NCBI GenBank assembly: GCA_016935765.1 | Contig: JAFGQG010000066.1 | Coordinates: 1 to 64,000 of the forward strand | Reading direction: 5' to 3' | DNA: 64,000 nucleotides | Source: a bacterium | Lineage (GTDB): Bacteria > UBP14 > UBA6098 > JAFGQG01 | Shown: piece by piece, positions 34,110 through 42,400 of the stretch | How positions within the stretch are numbered: the first letter of the stretch is position 1 | Layout: the number at the start of each line of letters is the position of its first letter | The notes under the pieces: generated by a model | Seen by the model: the letters and a program-made list of their open reading frames with translations, nothing else | What the model was told of the DNA's origin: nothing | Databases searched by the model: none | Position numbers and translations under genes: made by a program

Positions 34110-35186
34110 ATGATAAAATCAAAAGTTGCAGTACTTAAAACAAAACCAGGTACAGTAGTAGAGGATTACAGCAGACTACTTGATCTATTGGATTATACGA
34201 AAGTGTTGTCTCCGGAAAGTGATACACTGCTTAAGCTGAACTTATCCTGGACAAAATACTATCCTGCTTGCTCAAGCCAACCCTGGCAAGTACATGGTGT
34301 CATTAGGAAGCTTCTGAAAGATGGTTTTGCAGCAGACCGGCTCCTTGCTGTAGAGAATAAAACAGTGGTTACGGACCCGATGAAAGGGGCTAGGAATAAT
34401 AAGTGGTTGCCGATTTTGCAGAGATATGAGGTCAAGTATATTCCACTTCCGGGTGTTAATTGGATAAAGTATGATTTCAAATCCAAATTGACCATTTTAC
34501 CAAAGATTTTCCCGGAAGGGATAGTAATCCCTGAAATGTTTATAGGAAAGAACATTATACATTTTCCTACAGTAAAGACACACGGGCACAGTACTACTAC
34601 AGGTTCAATAAAGAATTCATTTGGAGGTTTACTCAGGGAGGTCAGGCATTACTGTCATAAGTATATACATGAGACCCTATTGGATTTAATGATAATTCAA
34701 AAAGAAATACACCCGGTTGTATTTGCCGTTATGGACGGAACGGTGGCTGGGGATGGTGCCGGACCAAGGACTATGGAACCTAAAGTTAAAAACTATATAC
34801 TAGCCAGTTTTGACCAGGTAGCTATCGATGCGGTTGCGGCGAAAATGATGGGTTTCAATCCCATGAACATAGGATATATAAGAATGTGTCATGACCGGAA
34901 ATTAGGTGTTGGTGATCCATCAGAAATTGGAATTGTCGGTGAGGATATTTCTAATGTTAATTTCGGGTTTAAAACGAAAAGGAGCTTTGTAATATGGGGT
35001 GACCAAATGTTAAGAAAAGGATGCCTTAAATTCCTTGAAAAAGCAGCGTTGCATTCACCGTTGGTGTTCTGGGCTCCCCTTGCTTCTAACATATATCATG
35101 ACTTTATATGGTATCCGATTATTGGATATCCTAAGATTGAAAAATTCTTTGACACCGAATGGGGTAAGTTGTTTTTAAAGTATTGA
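34110..35186 (+). CDS. DUF362 domain protein
   Basis: 358 residues of the DUF362 family: KLNLSWTKYYPACSSQPW near the N-terminus, then NIIHFPTVKTHGHSTTTGSIKN and GGLLREVRHYCH, and AVMDGTVAGDGAGPRTM with AIDAVAAKMMGF, the signature of the family's putative iron-sulfur or metal-binding core. It lacks the C-terminal ferredoxin domain that many members carry. Biochemical function is unestablished; members are often found beside envelope-sugar or cofactor genes. Here it is flanked by a phosphoribosyltransferase and a polyprenyl-phosphate mannosyltransferase-like gene, suggesting a role in the same lipid-linked sugar pathway. CAGGA precedes the ATG. Confidence 0.78.
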   Translation: MIKSKVAVLKTKPGTVVEDYSRLLDLLDYTKVLSPESDTLLKLNLSWTKYYPACSSQPWQVHGVIRKLLKDGFAADRLLAVENKTVVTDPMKGARNNKWLPILQRYEVKYIPLPGVNWIKYDFKSKLTILPKIFPEGIVIPEMFIGKNIIHFPTVKTHGHSTTTGSIKNSFGGLLREVRHYCHKYIHETLLDLMIIQKEIHPVVFAVMDGTVAGDGAGPRTMEPKVKNYILASFDQVAIDAVAAKMMGFNPMNIGYIRMCHDRKLGVGDPSEIGIVGEDISNVNFGFKTKRSFVIWGDQMLRKGCLKFLEKAALHSPLVFWAPLASNIYHDFIWYPIIGYPKIEKFFDTEWGKLFLKY

Positions 35187-35211
35187 ACCAAGGATAATTC
35201 AAAGGATAAAC

Positions 35212-35925
35212 ATGAGAGTTCTTGTTATTATGCCTACCTATAACGAAGCGGAGAATCTGGAGTCAATTGCTAGCGTGGTTCTTGAAAAGGATCAGAATAT
35301 CGATTTACTCATTGTGGATGATGGGTCTCCGGATGGCACTGGTGATATTGCTGATACGCTGGCTGAAAAAAACCAGAGGATCAAAGTAATTCACAGGGAA
35401 GGAAAACTAGGTTTGGGTTCAGCTTACGTTACAGGATTTAAATACGCTCTTAAGAATGAATATGATCGAGTAATTGAAATGGATGCCGATTTTTCACATA
35501 ATCCTGAATATTTGCCAGAGATGATCAGACTGTCAAAGGAATACGATGTGATTATTGGTTCGAGGTATATCAATGGGGTCAATGTTGTTAATTGGCCAAT
35601 GAAGCGTCTTCTGTTGAGCTTTTATGCAAACGTGTATTCGAGAATTGTAACGGGGCTTCCCGTAAAGGATTGTACCGCTGGTTTTCAGTGTTTCAGGAAA
35701 GAAGTGCTCTCCAGTATTGATCTCGATAAAATCAGGTCGGACGGATACTCTTTTCAGATCGAAATGAAATATAAAAGCTGGAAAAAAGGATTTAAATTAC
35801 GTGAATTCCCAATTGTGTTTGCGGATAGAGAAAAAGGGCAGTCGAAAATGTCCAGGAAAATAGTAAGGGAAGCAATTTTGATGGTCTGGCGATTACGTCT
35901 TATGAGTATTTTGGGTAAAATCTAG
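35212..35925 (+). CDS. DPM1-like polyprenol-phosphate glycosyltransferase
   Basis: 237 residues, GT-A fold of GT2. MPTYNEAENLESI, DDGSPDGTGDIAD (the nucleotide-sugar DDGSxDGT), GLGSAYVTGFKYAL and MDADFSHNPEYLPEM (DxDxSH) are the classical dolichol-phosphate mannose synthase motifs, followed by GSRYINGV and DCTAGFQCFRKEVL. It has no C-terminal membrane domain, like bacterial Ppm1-type catalytic domains and archaeal soluble DPMS. It would load mannose or another hexose from a nucleotide sugar onto a polyprenyl phosphate at the inner face of the membrane. AAAGGA precedes the ATG. It closes the plus-strand cluster, converging on the DUF1858 gene. Confidence 0.88.
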   Translation: MRVLVIMPTYNEAENLESIASVVLEKDQNIDLLIVDDGSPDGTGDIADTLAEKNQRIKVIHREGKLGLGSAYVTGFKYALKNEYDRVIEMDADFSHNPEYLPEMIRLSKEYDVIIGSRYINGVNVVNWPMKRLLLSFYANVYSRIVTGLPVKDCTAGFQCFRKEVLSSIDLDKIRSDGYSFQIEMKYKSWKKGFKLREFPIVFADREKGQSKMSRKIVREAILMVWRLRLMSILGKI

Positions 35926-35944
35926 CCAGCGGGGGATTTCCATA

Positions 35945-36148
35945 CTATTCAATTGATGCTTTCCTTAAAGCATTAATAAAATCGTTGACATCCACCCCAT
36001 GCTCATCGCATATTTCTTCAATAGTACCCCATACAGGTTCTCCACATTGGATACAGGGAAGCTTGTATCTAATAAATATGCGGCTGGTTTCCGGGTGAAA
36101 TTCTAAAAGCTTCTCAACAGTCCATTCTTTGGTTATTTCTGGTTTCAT
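35945..36148 (-). CDS. DUF1858 small protein
   Basis: 67 residues: EWTVEKLLEFHPETSRIF, then CIQCGEPVWGTIEEIC with a CxxC pair, and an acidic C-terminus. This is the DUF1858 (hybrid-cluster-associated redox disulfide) fold; members are thought to be involved in redox sensing or sulfur transfer, but the function is not established. The start is supported by GTGGAG six bases upstream and lies two bases after the OsmC stop, so the two are cotranscribed from the promoter at 36615-36642. The linkage to an OsmC-type protein fits an oxidative or thiol-stress role (inference). Confidence 0.8.
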   Translation of the reverse strand: MKPEITKEWTVEKLLEFHPETSRIFIRYKLPCIQCGEPVWGTIEEICDEHGVDVNDFINALRKASIE

Positions 36149-36150
36149 TA

Positions 36151-36567
36151 TTATGGCTCCACGATATTATATGAAAAGGTTATTGGGCAAGCTTTTCTGA
36201 GCATAGCCGAAACCCCGCAATACCTATCCTGTGATAAGTTAATGGCTTTCAATAACTTGTCCTCAGGTACATTTTCTCCAGTTATCGTATATGTTATGTG
36301 TATTTTCGTTAAGACTTTTGGGTGTTCGTCCGCAACCTCAGCTTCTGCGGCTACTTTGAAATTTGAAAAACTTACTCTCATTTTATAGAGAATACTTACA
36401 ACGTCCATTCCAGTACAAGTTGTCAAGCTGTGTAATAGTAACTCTTTTGGCCGTGGTGCTGTATCATGACCGCCTACATCCTTGTAGGCGTCAGTTAGTA
36501 TGGCGTGTCCGGAGTCACCCAGGACAGTAAATTGCAAACCCTCAACTAAAGTTGCTGTTGCTTTCAT
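36151..36567 (-). CDS. OsmC family protein
   Basis: 138 residues from the ATG at 36567, which has GGAGGT six bases upstream; the longer frame from 36642 runs across the predicted promoter and is rejected. The OsmC/Ohr pattern is clear: PRPKELLLHSLTTCTGMDVVSIL with one catalytic cysteine (about 59) and a second cysteine in DRYCGVSAML near the end (about 118). OsmC-type peroxidases reduce organic hydroperoxides through this cysteine pair. It is cytoplasmic and shares an operon with a DUF1858 protein. It may equally be a YhfA-like member of unknown substrate, given its short length and sequence. Confidence 0.87.
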   Translation of the reverse strand: MKATATLVEGLQFTVLGDSGHAILTDAYKDVGGHDTAPRPKELLLHSLTTCTGMDVVSILYKMRVSFSNFKVAAEAEVADEHPKVLTKIHITYTITGENVPEDKLLKAINLSQDRYCGVSAMLRKACPITFSYNIVEP

Positions 36568-36614
36568 AAATCTACCTCCATAATATAGTATTCGTTTTAA
36601 AGTAACGATTTGTG

Positions 36615-36642
36615 AAAATAACATAGATGATTTGTTTGTCAA
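36615..36642 (-). promoter_or_regulatory. Promoter of the OsmC/DUF1858 operon
   Basis: On the minus strand TTGACA (36642-36637), 16-bp spacer, TATTTT (36620-36615), about 48 bp before the OsmC ATG. It supports the shorter OsmC start. Confidence 0.55.
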
Positions 36643-36810
36643 GGGTATTTTAGCCTATATTTCCCATATAAACAAAGAGGTTGAGTATATGTTTTAGTAT
36701 TGTTAAAATATATGTGTTTCTTTAACATAAAAAATACTGACTAAGCAAACAAATTATTACTATATTTTTCAATTATCCGGTAAATTTTGTTATATATTGT
36801 AATTTTTTTC

Positions 36811-36838
36811 TTGACAAATCTCGAAATCTATTTATAAT
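36811..36838 (+). promoter_or_regulatory. Promoter of the outer-membrane barrel gene
   Basis: TTGACA (36811-36816), 16-bp spacer, TATAAT (36833-36838): both hexamers are consensus. The ATG is 72 bp further on, with GGGAGGA before it. Confidence 0.75.
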
Positions 36839-36910
36839 AAAAGAAATAATTTCATTTATGGACTTTGTAAAGAAATTAAAATGTGAAAACATCAACACGG
36901 GAGGAAGACA

Positions 36911-38062
36911 ATGAGAAAAGTGCTGTTAGTCTGTTTTATGGTGTTGCTTCTAACGGGAGGATTGTTTGCGAATGACGCTCGCTTGCTGGGGTTAGGCAGC
37001 CCCAGGCCCTATGTTAAAGACTACTACGATATGTTCTATAATCCAGCAGTTGTAGCTGCTTACTCTGATCTGGCATACGTTGAATTCGGCACTCCAGGCG
37101 GAATGAGTCAATATGGCGGTGTGAATTACGAAGTAATCGAGAACCTGGTCATTGGCGTTGCAGTAAATAGAAAATATGGTGAGATCTTTGATATGCTCGA
37201 TATTGCCGGCGCGAGTGGAATCCCAACGCCTCTTAACGGTCTCGATATAATGGGTGCTTATAACCTCGGTAATGTTAAACTTGGAATGGGCTTCTACACA
37301 ATAGGTGCAAAGGCAACATCAAAAGTGGGTGATGACGAGAGTACCGCAAAGGCAGGAAATACTGGTATTAACTTCGGAGCTTGCCTTAATATGGGTGAAA
37401 CTGTTGTTTCTGCTGCTGCAAATATCAGAATGAATAAGTTCAAAACTGAAGATGCAAGCGATAATGTACATGAGAGTACAGGTGGAATGGGCATGGGTTT
37501 CAGTGGCCGGGCCTTTATCCCTATTACAAGTAAACTAAAAGCCGTACCAGCCCTCTGGTTCCGTAACCATAGTTTCGGTGAAGAATATAGTAATGGAACC
37601 TCCTCAGAGATCGGTGATTACTCGACAATGGTATTAGGTGTAGGTATCGGTGGAAATTATGAACTCGATAACACGCTTTTAGTAATGTCCGCATCCTTTA
37701 TAATGGATAATTGCACGAACGAAAGAACCGAGGGTGTTAAAGTAACTGAATCTGATATGTATTTCCCAGCTTTGAACCTTGGAGTTGAACATAACTTCTG
37801 GAAAGGCGTAACCGGAAGGTTTGGATTAAGAAAGAATATTGGGTCTAACAAAGTAAAAACTGAACCCGATGAGGGTGATGAATCTGAAAGTACAAGTACC
37901 CTTGGAACATCTACAGTTGCATCTGTTGGTCTCGGTTTCGTCTTTGGTAATTTTTCACTGGACTGGTTTATGAGTTCTTCAATTCTCTTTAATGGACCTT
38001 ATCTTTTTACTGGGAGTGCATCAGCATTTTCATCTAATGTTACCGCAACTTATGATTGGTGA
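36911..38062 (+). CDS. Predicted outer-membrane beta-barrel protein
   Basis: 383 residues. A Sec signal peptide (MRKVLLVCFMVLLLTGGLFA) is followed by alternating strands, many glycine/aromatic-rich, e.g. YGGVNYEVIENLVIGVAV, LDIMGAYNLGNVKLGMGFYT, VASVGLGFVFGNFSLDWFMS, and the chain ends in TATYDW with a C-terminal aromatic residue, as expected for BamA-inserted barrels. It has about 16 candidate strands. The opening (RLLGLGSPRPYVKDYYDMFYNPAVVA) recalls the PorV/UPF0164 and plug-less FadL-like families. Consensus promoter hexamers, an excellent ribosome-binding site and a strong terminator suggest an abundant single-gene product. Function unknown; a porin or surface scaffold is plausible. Confidence 0.75.
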   Translation: MRKVLLVCFMVLLLTGGLFANDARLLGLGSPRPYVKDYYDMFYNPAVVAAYSDLAYVEFGTPGGMSQYGGVNYEVIENLVIGVAVNRKYGEIFDMLDIAGASGIPTPLNGLDIMGAYNLGNVKLGMGFYTIGAKATSKVGDDESTAKAGNTGINFGACLNMGETVVSAAANIRMNKFKTEDASDNVHESTGGMGMGFSGRAFIPITSKLKAVPALWFRNHSFGEEYSNGTSSEIGDYSTMVLGVGIGGNYELDNTLLVMSASFIMDNCTNERTEGVKVTESDMYFPALNLGVEHNFWKGVTGRFGLRKNIGSNKVKTEPDEGDESESTSTLGTSTVASVGLGFVFGNFSLDWFMSSSILFNGPYLFTGSASAFSSNVTATYDW

Positions 38063-38100
38063 ACCCTTCTTTATTAATTATATATAACCCTTCATCAAAT

Positions 38101-38134
38101 GGGAATTGCTGCCCTAGCAATTCCCATTTTTTTT
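38101..38134 (+). terminator. Strong intrinsic terminator
   Basis: GGGAATTGCT (38101-38110), GCCCT loop, AGCAATTCCC (38116-38125), then A and eight Ts: a perfect 10-bp stem with U-run, 38 bp after the barrel gene's stop. Confidence 0.93.
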
Positions 38135-38166
38135 GTTCAATTAACATGTTTTAACAATAAAAAAAA

Positions 38167-39345
38167 ATGAAAGAATACCCTGAGAAAAAAGAGCTAGGAT
38201 TGTATATACACATTCCATTCTGTGAAAGAAAATGCAGATACTGCTCATTCTATTCGATCCCCTATGATGAGCGATTGGTTTTAGAATATTGTGACTCCAT
38301 TGTAGAAGAAATACGTTTACACAAGAATACTATCAAGAAATACAAATTAATCTCTTTATACATTGGTGGGGGTACTCCCTCAGTTATCCCTTTGAATATT
38401 TTAACAGAGTTTATAGTCAGAATTAAAAAAAATATCAACATATTGAACAAATCGGAGTTTACTATTGAAGTTAATCCTAATACATTGACTGAAAGAAAAA
38501 TTAAAACATACCGGGAACTCGGTGTTAACAGGATCAGCGTAGGTGTGCAAAGTTTTAATGATACTGAACTAAAGTTTCTTGGCAGAATTCATACGGCATC
38601 GCAAGCTGTGGATTGTTTGAAAAGGTTAATTAAATCAGGAATTGACAACGTATCAATTGATTTGATCTATGGTATACCAGAACAAAAGCTTGAGAATTGG
38701 GCTAATACTATACGGGAAGCGATTTCATATAATGTAAAACATATATCGGTTTATAATCTAAGTTATGACAAAGGAACCAAGTTATTTGAAGATCTAACGA
38801 AAAACAAGTTTAAGAAAGTAAATTTCATAAAAGAAGAATTCATGTTTTTCTTTATGCTTGCTTTCTTTAAAGAAAAGGGATTTCTTCATTATGAAATATC
38901 ATCCTTAGCAAAAAGTGAAAAATACAGGTCAAAACATAACTTGAATTATTGGCAAGACGGGGAGTATCTTGGATTTGGCGCGTCAGCTCATTCTTATTTA
39001 ATTGACAACAAAAATTGTCACCAGCGCTGGGGGAACATAAGTAACGTGGATAAATATATTGATAGAATAAAAAATAATGAGTCACCAAAATGCTTTGCGG
39101 AAACATTGAATAATGATGAATTATTAAGAGAATATCTGATGTTAAGACTTAGATTAATAGAGGGTTTTTCTTTGAGGGAATTTGATAGGATATTCGGTGC
39201 AGAGATTAAACGTAAACTAATAAGTAAGCTTGATTTTTTTATTGACAATTGTCTTCTTCAAGAAAGCGGGGGGATGTTGAGCATTCCAAATAACAGGTTG
39301 TTCGTTTCAAATGAAATAATTGCGTTATTATTATCCAAGTTATAA
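38167..39345 (+). CDS. hemW: Radical-SAM heme chaperone HemW-like protein
   Basis: 392 residues. LYIHIPFCERKCRYCSF gives the radical-SAM cysteines C19, C23, C26 in the HemW arrangement, followed by YIGGGTPS, FTIEVNPNT, GVNRISVGVQSF and GIPEQKLENW, all standard in HemW/HemN. The fourth cysteine (CxxxCxxCxC) of true coproporphyrinogen III dehydrogenase is absent (CSFY), which points to HemW, a heme-binding chaperone for respiratory enzymes. No Shine-Dalgarno is seen before the ATG; transcription may begin inside the preceding terminator region. A bidirectional terminator follows its stop by six bases. Confidence 0.88.
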   Translation: MKEYPEKKELGLYIHIPFCERKCRYCSFYSIPYDERLVLEYCDSIVEEIRLHKNTIKKYKLISLYIGGGTPSVIPLNILTEFIVRIKKNINILNKSEFTIEVNPNTLTERKIKTYRELGVNRISVGVQSFNDTELKFLGRIHTASQAVDCLKRLIKSGIDNVSIDLIYGIPEQKLENWANTIREAISYNVKHISVYNLSYDKGTKLFEDLTKNKFKKVNFIKEEFMFFFMLAFFKEKGFLHYEISSLAKSEKYRSKHNLNYWQDGEYLGFGASAHSYLIDNKNCHQRWGNISNVDKYIDRIKNNESPKCFAETLNNDELLREYLMLRLRLIEGFSLREFDRIFGAEIKRKLISKLDFFIDNCLLQESGGMLSIPNNRLFVSNEIIALLLSKL

Positions 39346-39379
39346 AAAAAGCCCTCTTCAGGATAGAAGAGGGCTTTTT
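39345..39379. terminator. Bidirectional intrinsic terminator
   Basis: An A-run, GCCCTCTTC (39351-39359), a 6-nt loop, GAAGAGGGC (39366-39374) and a T-run. It serves hemW on the plus strand and the giant repeat gene on the minus strand. Confidence 0.93.
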
Positions 39380-39402
39380 CATTTCCTTATATGAATTGAT
39401 GT

Positions 39403-42400
39403 TTATTTCATCAATATCATTTTCTTAACGAAGTTAGTCTTGCTGGTTTCAAGCCTGTAGAAGTAAACGCCAGTATGTACTGGATCACCATTGTCATTTT
39501 TGCCATTCCATGTAATGGTCTTGGTACCGGGAGTCTGAATCCCATCAACAAGAGTGGTAACTTTATGTCCGAGAATATTGTGGATTTCCAGTTTAACACG
39601 GCTTTCTTCAGGAACGTCATAGCTAATGGTAGTGGTCGCGTTGAATGGGTTAGGAACATTTTGGTAAAGTGCGTAATCAGCAGGAACATTGGGGGAGGCG
39701 CTTACTAATTTAAGCATGTAAGAACCTGGTAGCAATTCGGTTTCAGTGCCATTAGTAAGATCAATAATGTTTGAATTGTTTTCGAGAGTGAGTGTTTGAC
39801 CTTCAAGTTCCAGTTTATCAGTGCTAATTGTAACTACGTCATTTGCGTTTACGTTAAGAATCCAGCAGTTATCTTCCATTCCTCTAATGTCTGTGGTCAG
39901 CCTTCCGATTTCGGTATCGACAAGGTATGCGTCGAGTTGAGCGTTAGGAGTAGCAGGAGGGGTACCAATGTCTATACCGGCATCATAGGCAGCGGATGCA
40001 TTATCATCTCTGCCGATAGTCAATGTAGCGCTGTTATCACCTGACGTAAGGGTAATTGTGTGAGTCCATTCTATTTCTTCTTCAGGCAGTTTTTTCACTA
40101 TAGGAGGAAGTGGTCCGAAGCCGGCGTCGAGGGTCATTTCACAAAGTGGCCATGGTGCAGGCACTCTGGCATATACGAAGTAGCCCATACCAGCCTTGAC
40201 CGCGGTAGCGAGCGTGTAGGTTCTGAGAACAGCGTCATAGCCGAACAGCAGGTAGTCATAAACGCATCCAGCAGGATTTTCAACACGTGTTGAGAAATCT
40301 ATGCCACCGAAGTTGTAGATGCCACCAAAGGTGTTCCATCCGGTTATAAGGTCGATTACGATATTAGTGACCGGTGTTCCTGGTACAGTGATATAAACAG
40401 GGTCTGGATCAGGATTAAGCACGAAATATGCATGACCGGGTTCGATGGCAAATGGTGAGACATACCCGTCGGGAGTAAATTCGAACACGAGGTCTGGATC
40501 GGGGAATATAGCCCCTGGAGCTGCATCGAAAGGAATGACCGGTATTGATACGAAGTTCCAGCCTTCGTACAGAATGATCATAGTCATCGATACTCCTATA
40601 TCGATTATCTCGTCCATATCGAACGCGAAACGGTCGATCTCTCTCATATCCAAATAACCATTGATTACGAAGCTGTATCCATTGGGAAGTGTTGCTGGAT
40701 CCCACAACATTACTCCCATATTGCCGCTTGTCCAAACTTCCCATAGCGGATCCATATCAGTTAAGTTTCTGAGGTCTTGCAGCAGTTTCCTTCCATCAAG
40801 CACGAATGTGGGTAGTATAGCCGCGGGAACTTCAACGTCAATGCCGAAGTCATAGGCTGCTGTGGCTTCCAGGTTAGCTCCCATTGTGAGAACCTGGCGC
40901 AAGGTATCGATGACCATTACGCCGAGTGTATCATAAGTAGTATCATACATCTCGAAAACCAACTCGACTTCCCAGCCCGGATTGATGAAGAAACTGAAGG
41001 TATAGTCGAGAAAATTAGGATCGGGGCAAGCAAAGCCTACGCCATCACCAACAACTACGTTCACCCATACTTCAACGCCACCAACAAATAAGCCAGCAAA
41101 TGGAGCGGTGTCGAGGTACATAGTGCCATCATCCCATGTAACTTGAGGATCAGCAGCATCGAAGTTGAACGTATCAGCGCCAATGATAACCATGACGGCT
41201 ACAGTTGTCCAATCGATCCCGGAAGCGTCATCAAGAGCAATTTCAATTTCATCGAGGAAATATGCGACATCGCCGTCAGCAGGAGGAACAGTGTAGGCAA
41301 CTGCAGGTGGAGTAAGATCAACATAGAAATAGGCGATGAGCGGACTATCAGTAATGAGGTTGCCCAGGACATCAGCAACTTGAACAACGCTATAGTGAAC
41401 GATTTCTCCATCCATAAATGGAGTTGAAGGTGTGAATATAAGATTACCGGTACCTGGATCATAGTCGAGTTCCGGGGAATCGATATCATAGAGATGTCCC
41501 TGGCAAATGAACAATATGGATGAAAGGTCGATGTCGTTCAGATCAAAAAGCTGGACAACAATCTGCTGAAAAGCGCAGGCAGAATAGGTGGCATAACCAG
41601 GTTCTACTATACTGGGGTTCGGTGGTGAACCGTCAATTGTAAATGTCCAGCAGAACGGTGCATCAACAAATGGATTTGAATGGATGGTGCATTGGTAATC
41701 AGGATCATCATAAGCCCACATCAAACAAGCCTCGATAACCTGACCATCTTCAAATGGTACGCCGATAAGGTCGCCATGAAAGACCATCTGATCACCCCAG
41801 CCATAATCAATAAGTTCGACTGCCGGGTAGTCCCCATAAGCTGAATAATTGATGCCATCGACTCTCAGATTTGTCAGTGTATTATCTATATCACCGCAAA
41901 TCTCATCGACGATATCGATGGAAATTTCAGGGTAAGGTCCCTTGGCATATCCGCCATCGGGCGGCATTGGGTTTACCGGGTAAGGACCAGAAAGGTCAAC
42001 TATATAAGACCATTCTATTGGAGAATGTTCTAAAGGATTTCCGAGAAGGTCCTCGGCAGCCCATAGAACGATATTAACTTCCTGACCATCAAAGTAAGGT
42101 GGTAGGGCTCCAAGAGATGGATCGAAGAATACTTCATTATCAACCACATAGAGTTCAGGATCAGCGGCAGTATAGGGGACACCTTCAACTTCCAGAATAA
42201 TAGAGTTAGGTTGAATGTCATCTGGGTCCTGAAGATAGAAATGGATTATTTGCTGAGAACATGCGGAATAAGTGTTATGCTGTGGATAGTCCATTTCAAA
42301 AAATGGTCCATTTGTTACGTAGAACTGCCAGTTCACTCTCTCGACGAGGTGATTCGGGCTGCAATAGTCAATAATATCAGCGGCATCCCAGACAGTTACA

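Noticed and set aside
36568-36642. Longer N-terminus for the OsmC gene
   Set aside because: It would begin at the predicted -35 and has no ribosome-binding site, whereas 36567 has GGAGGT.
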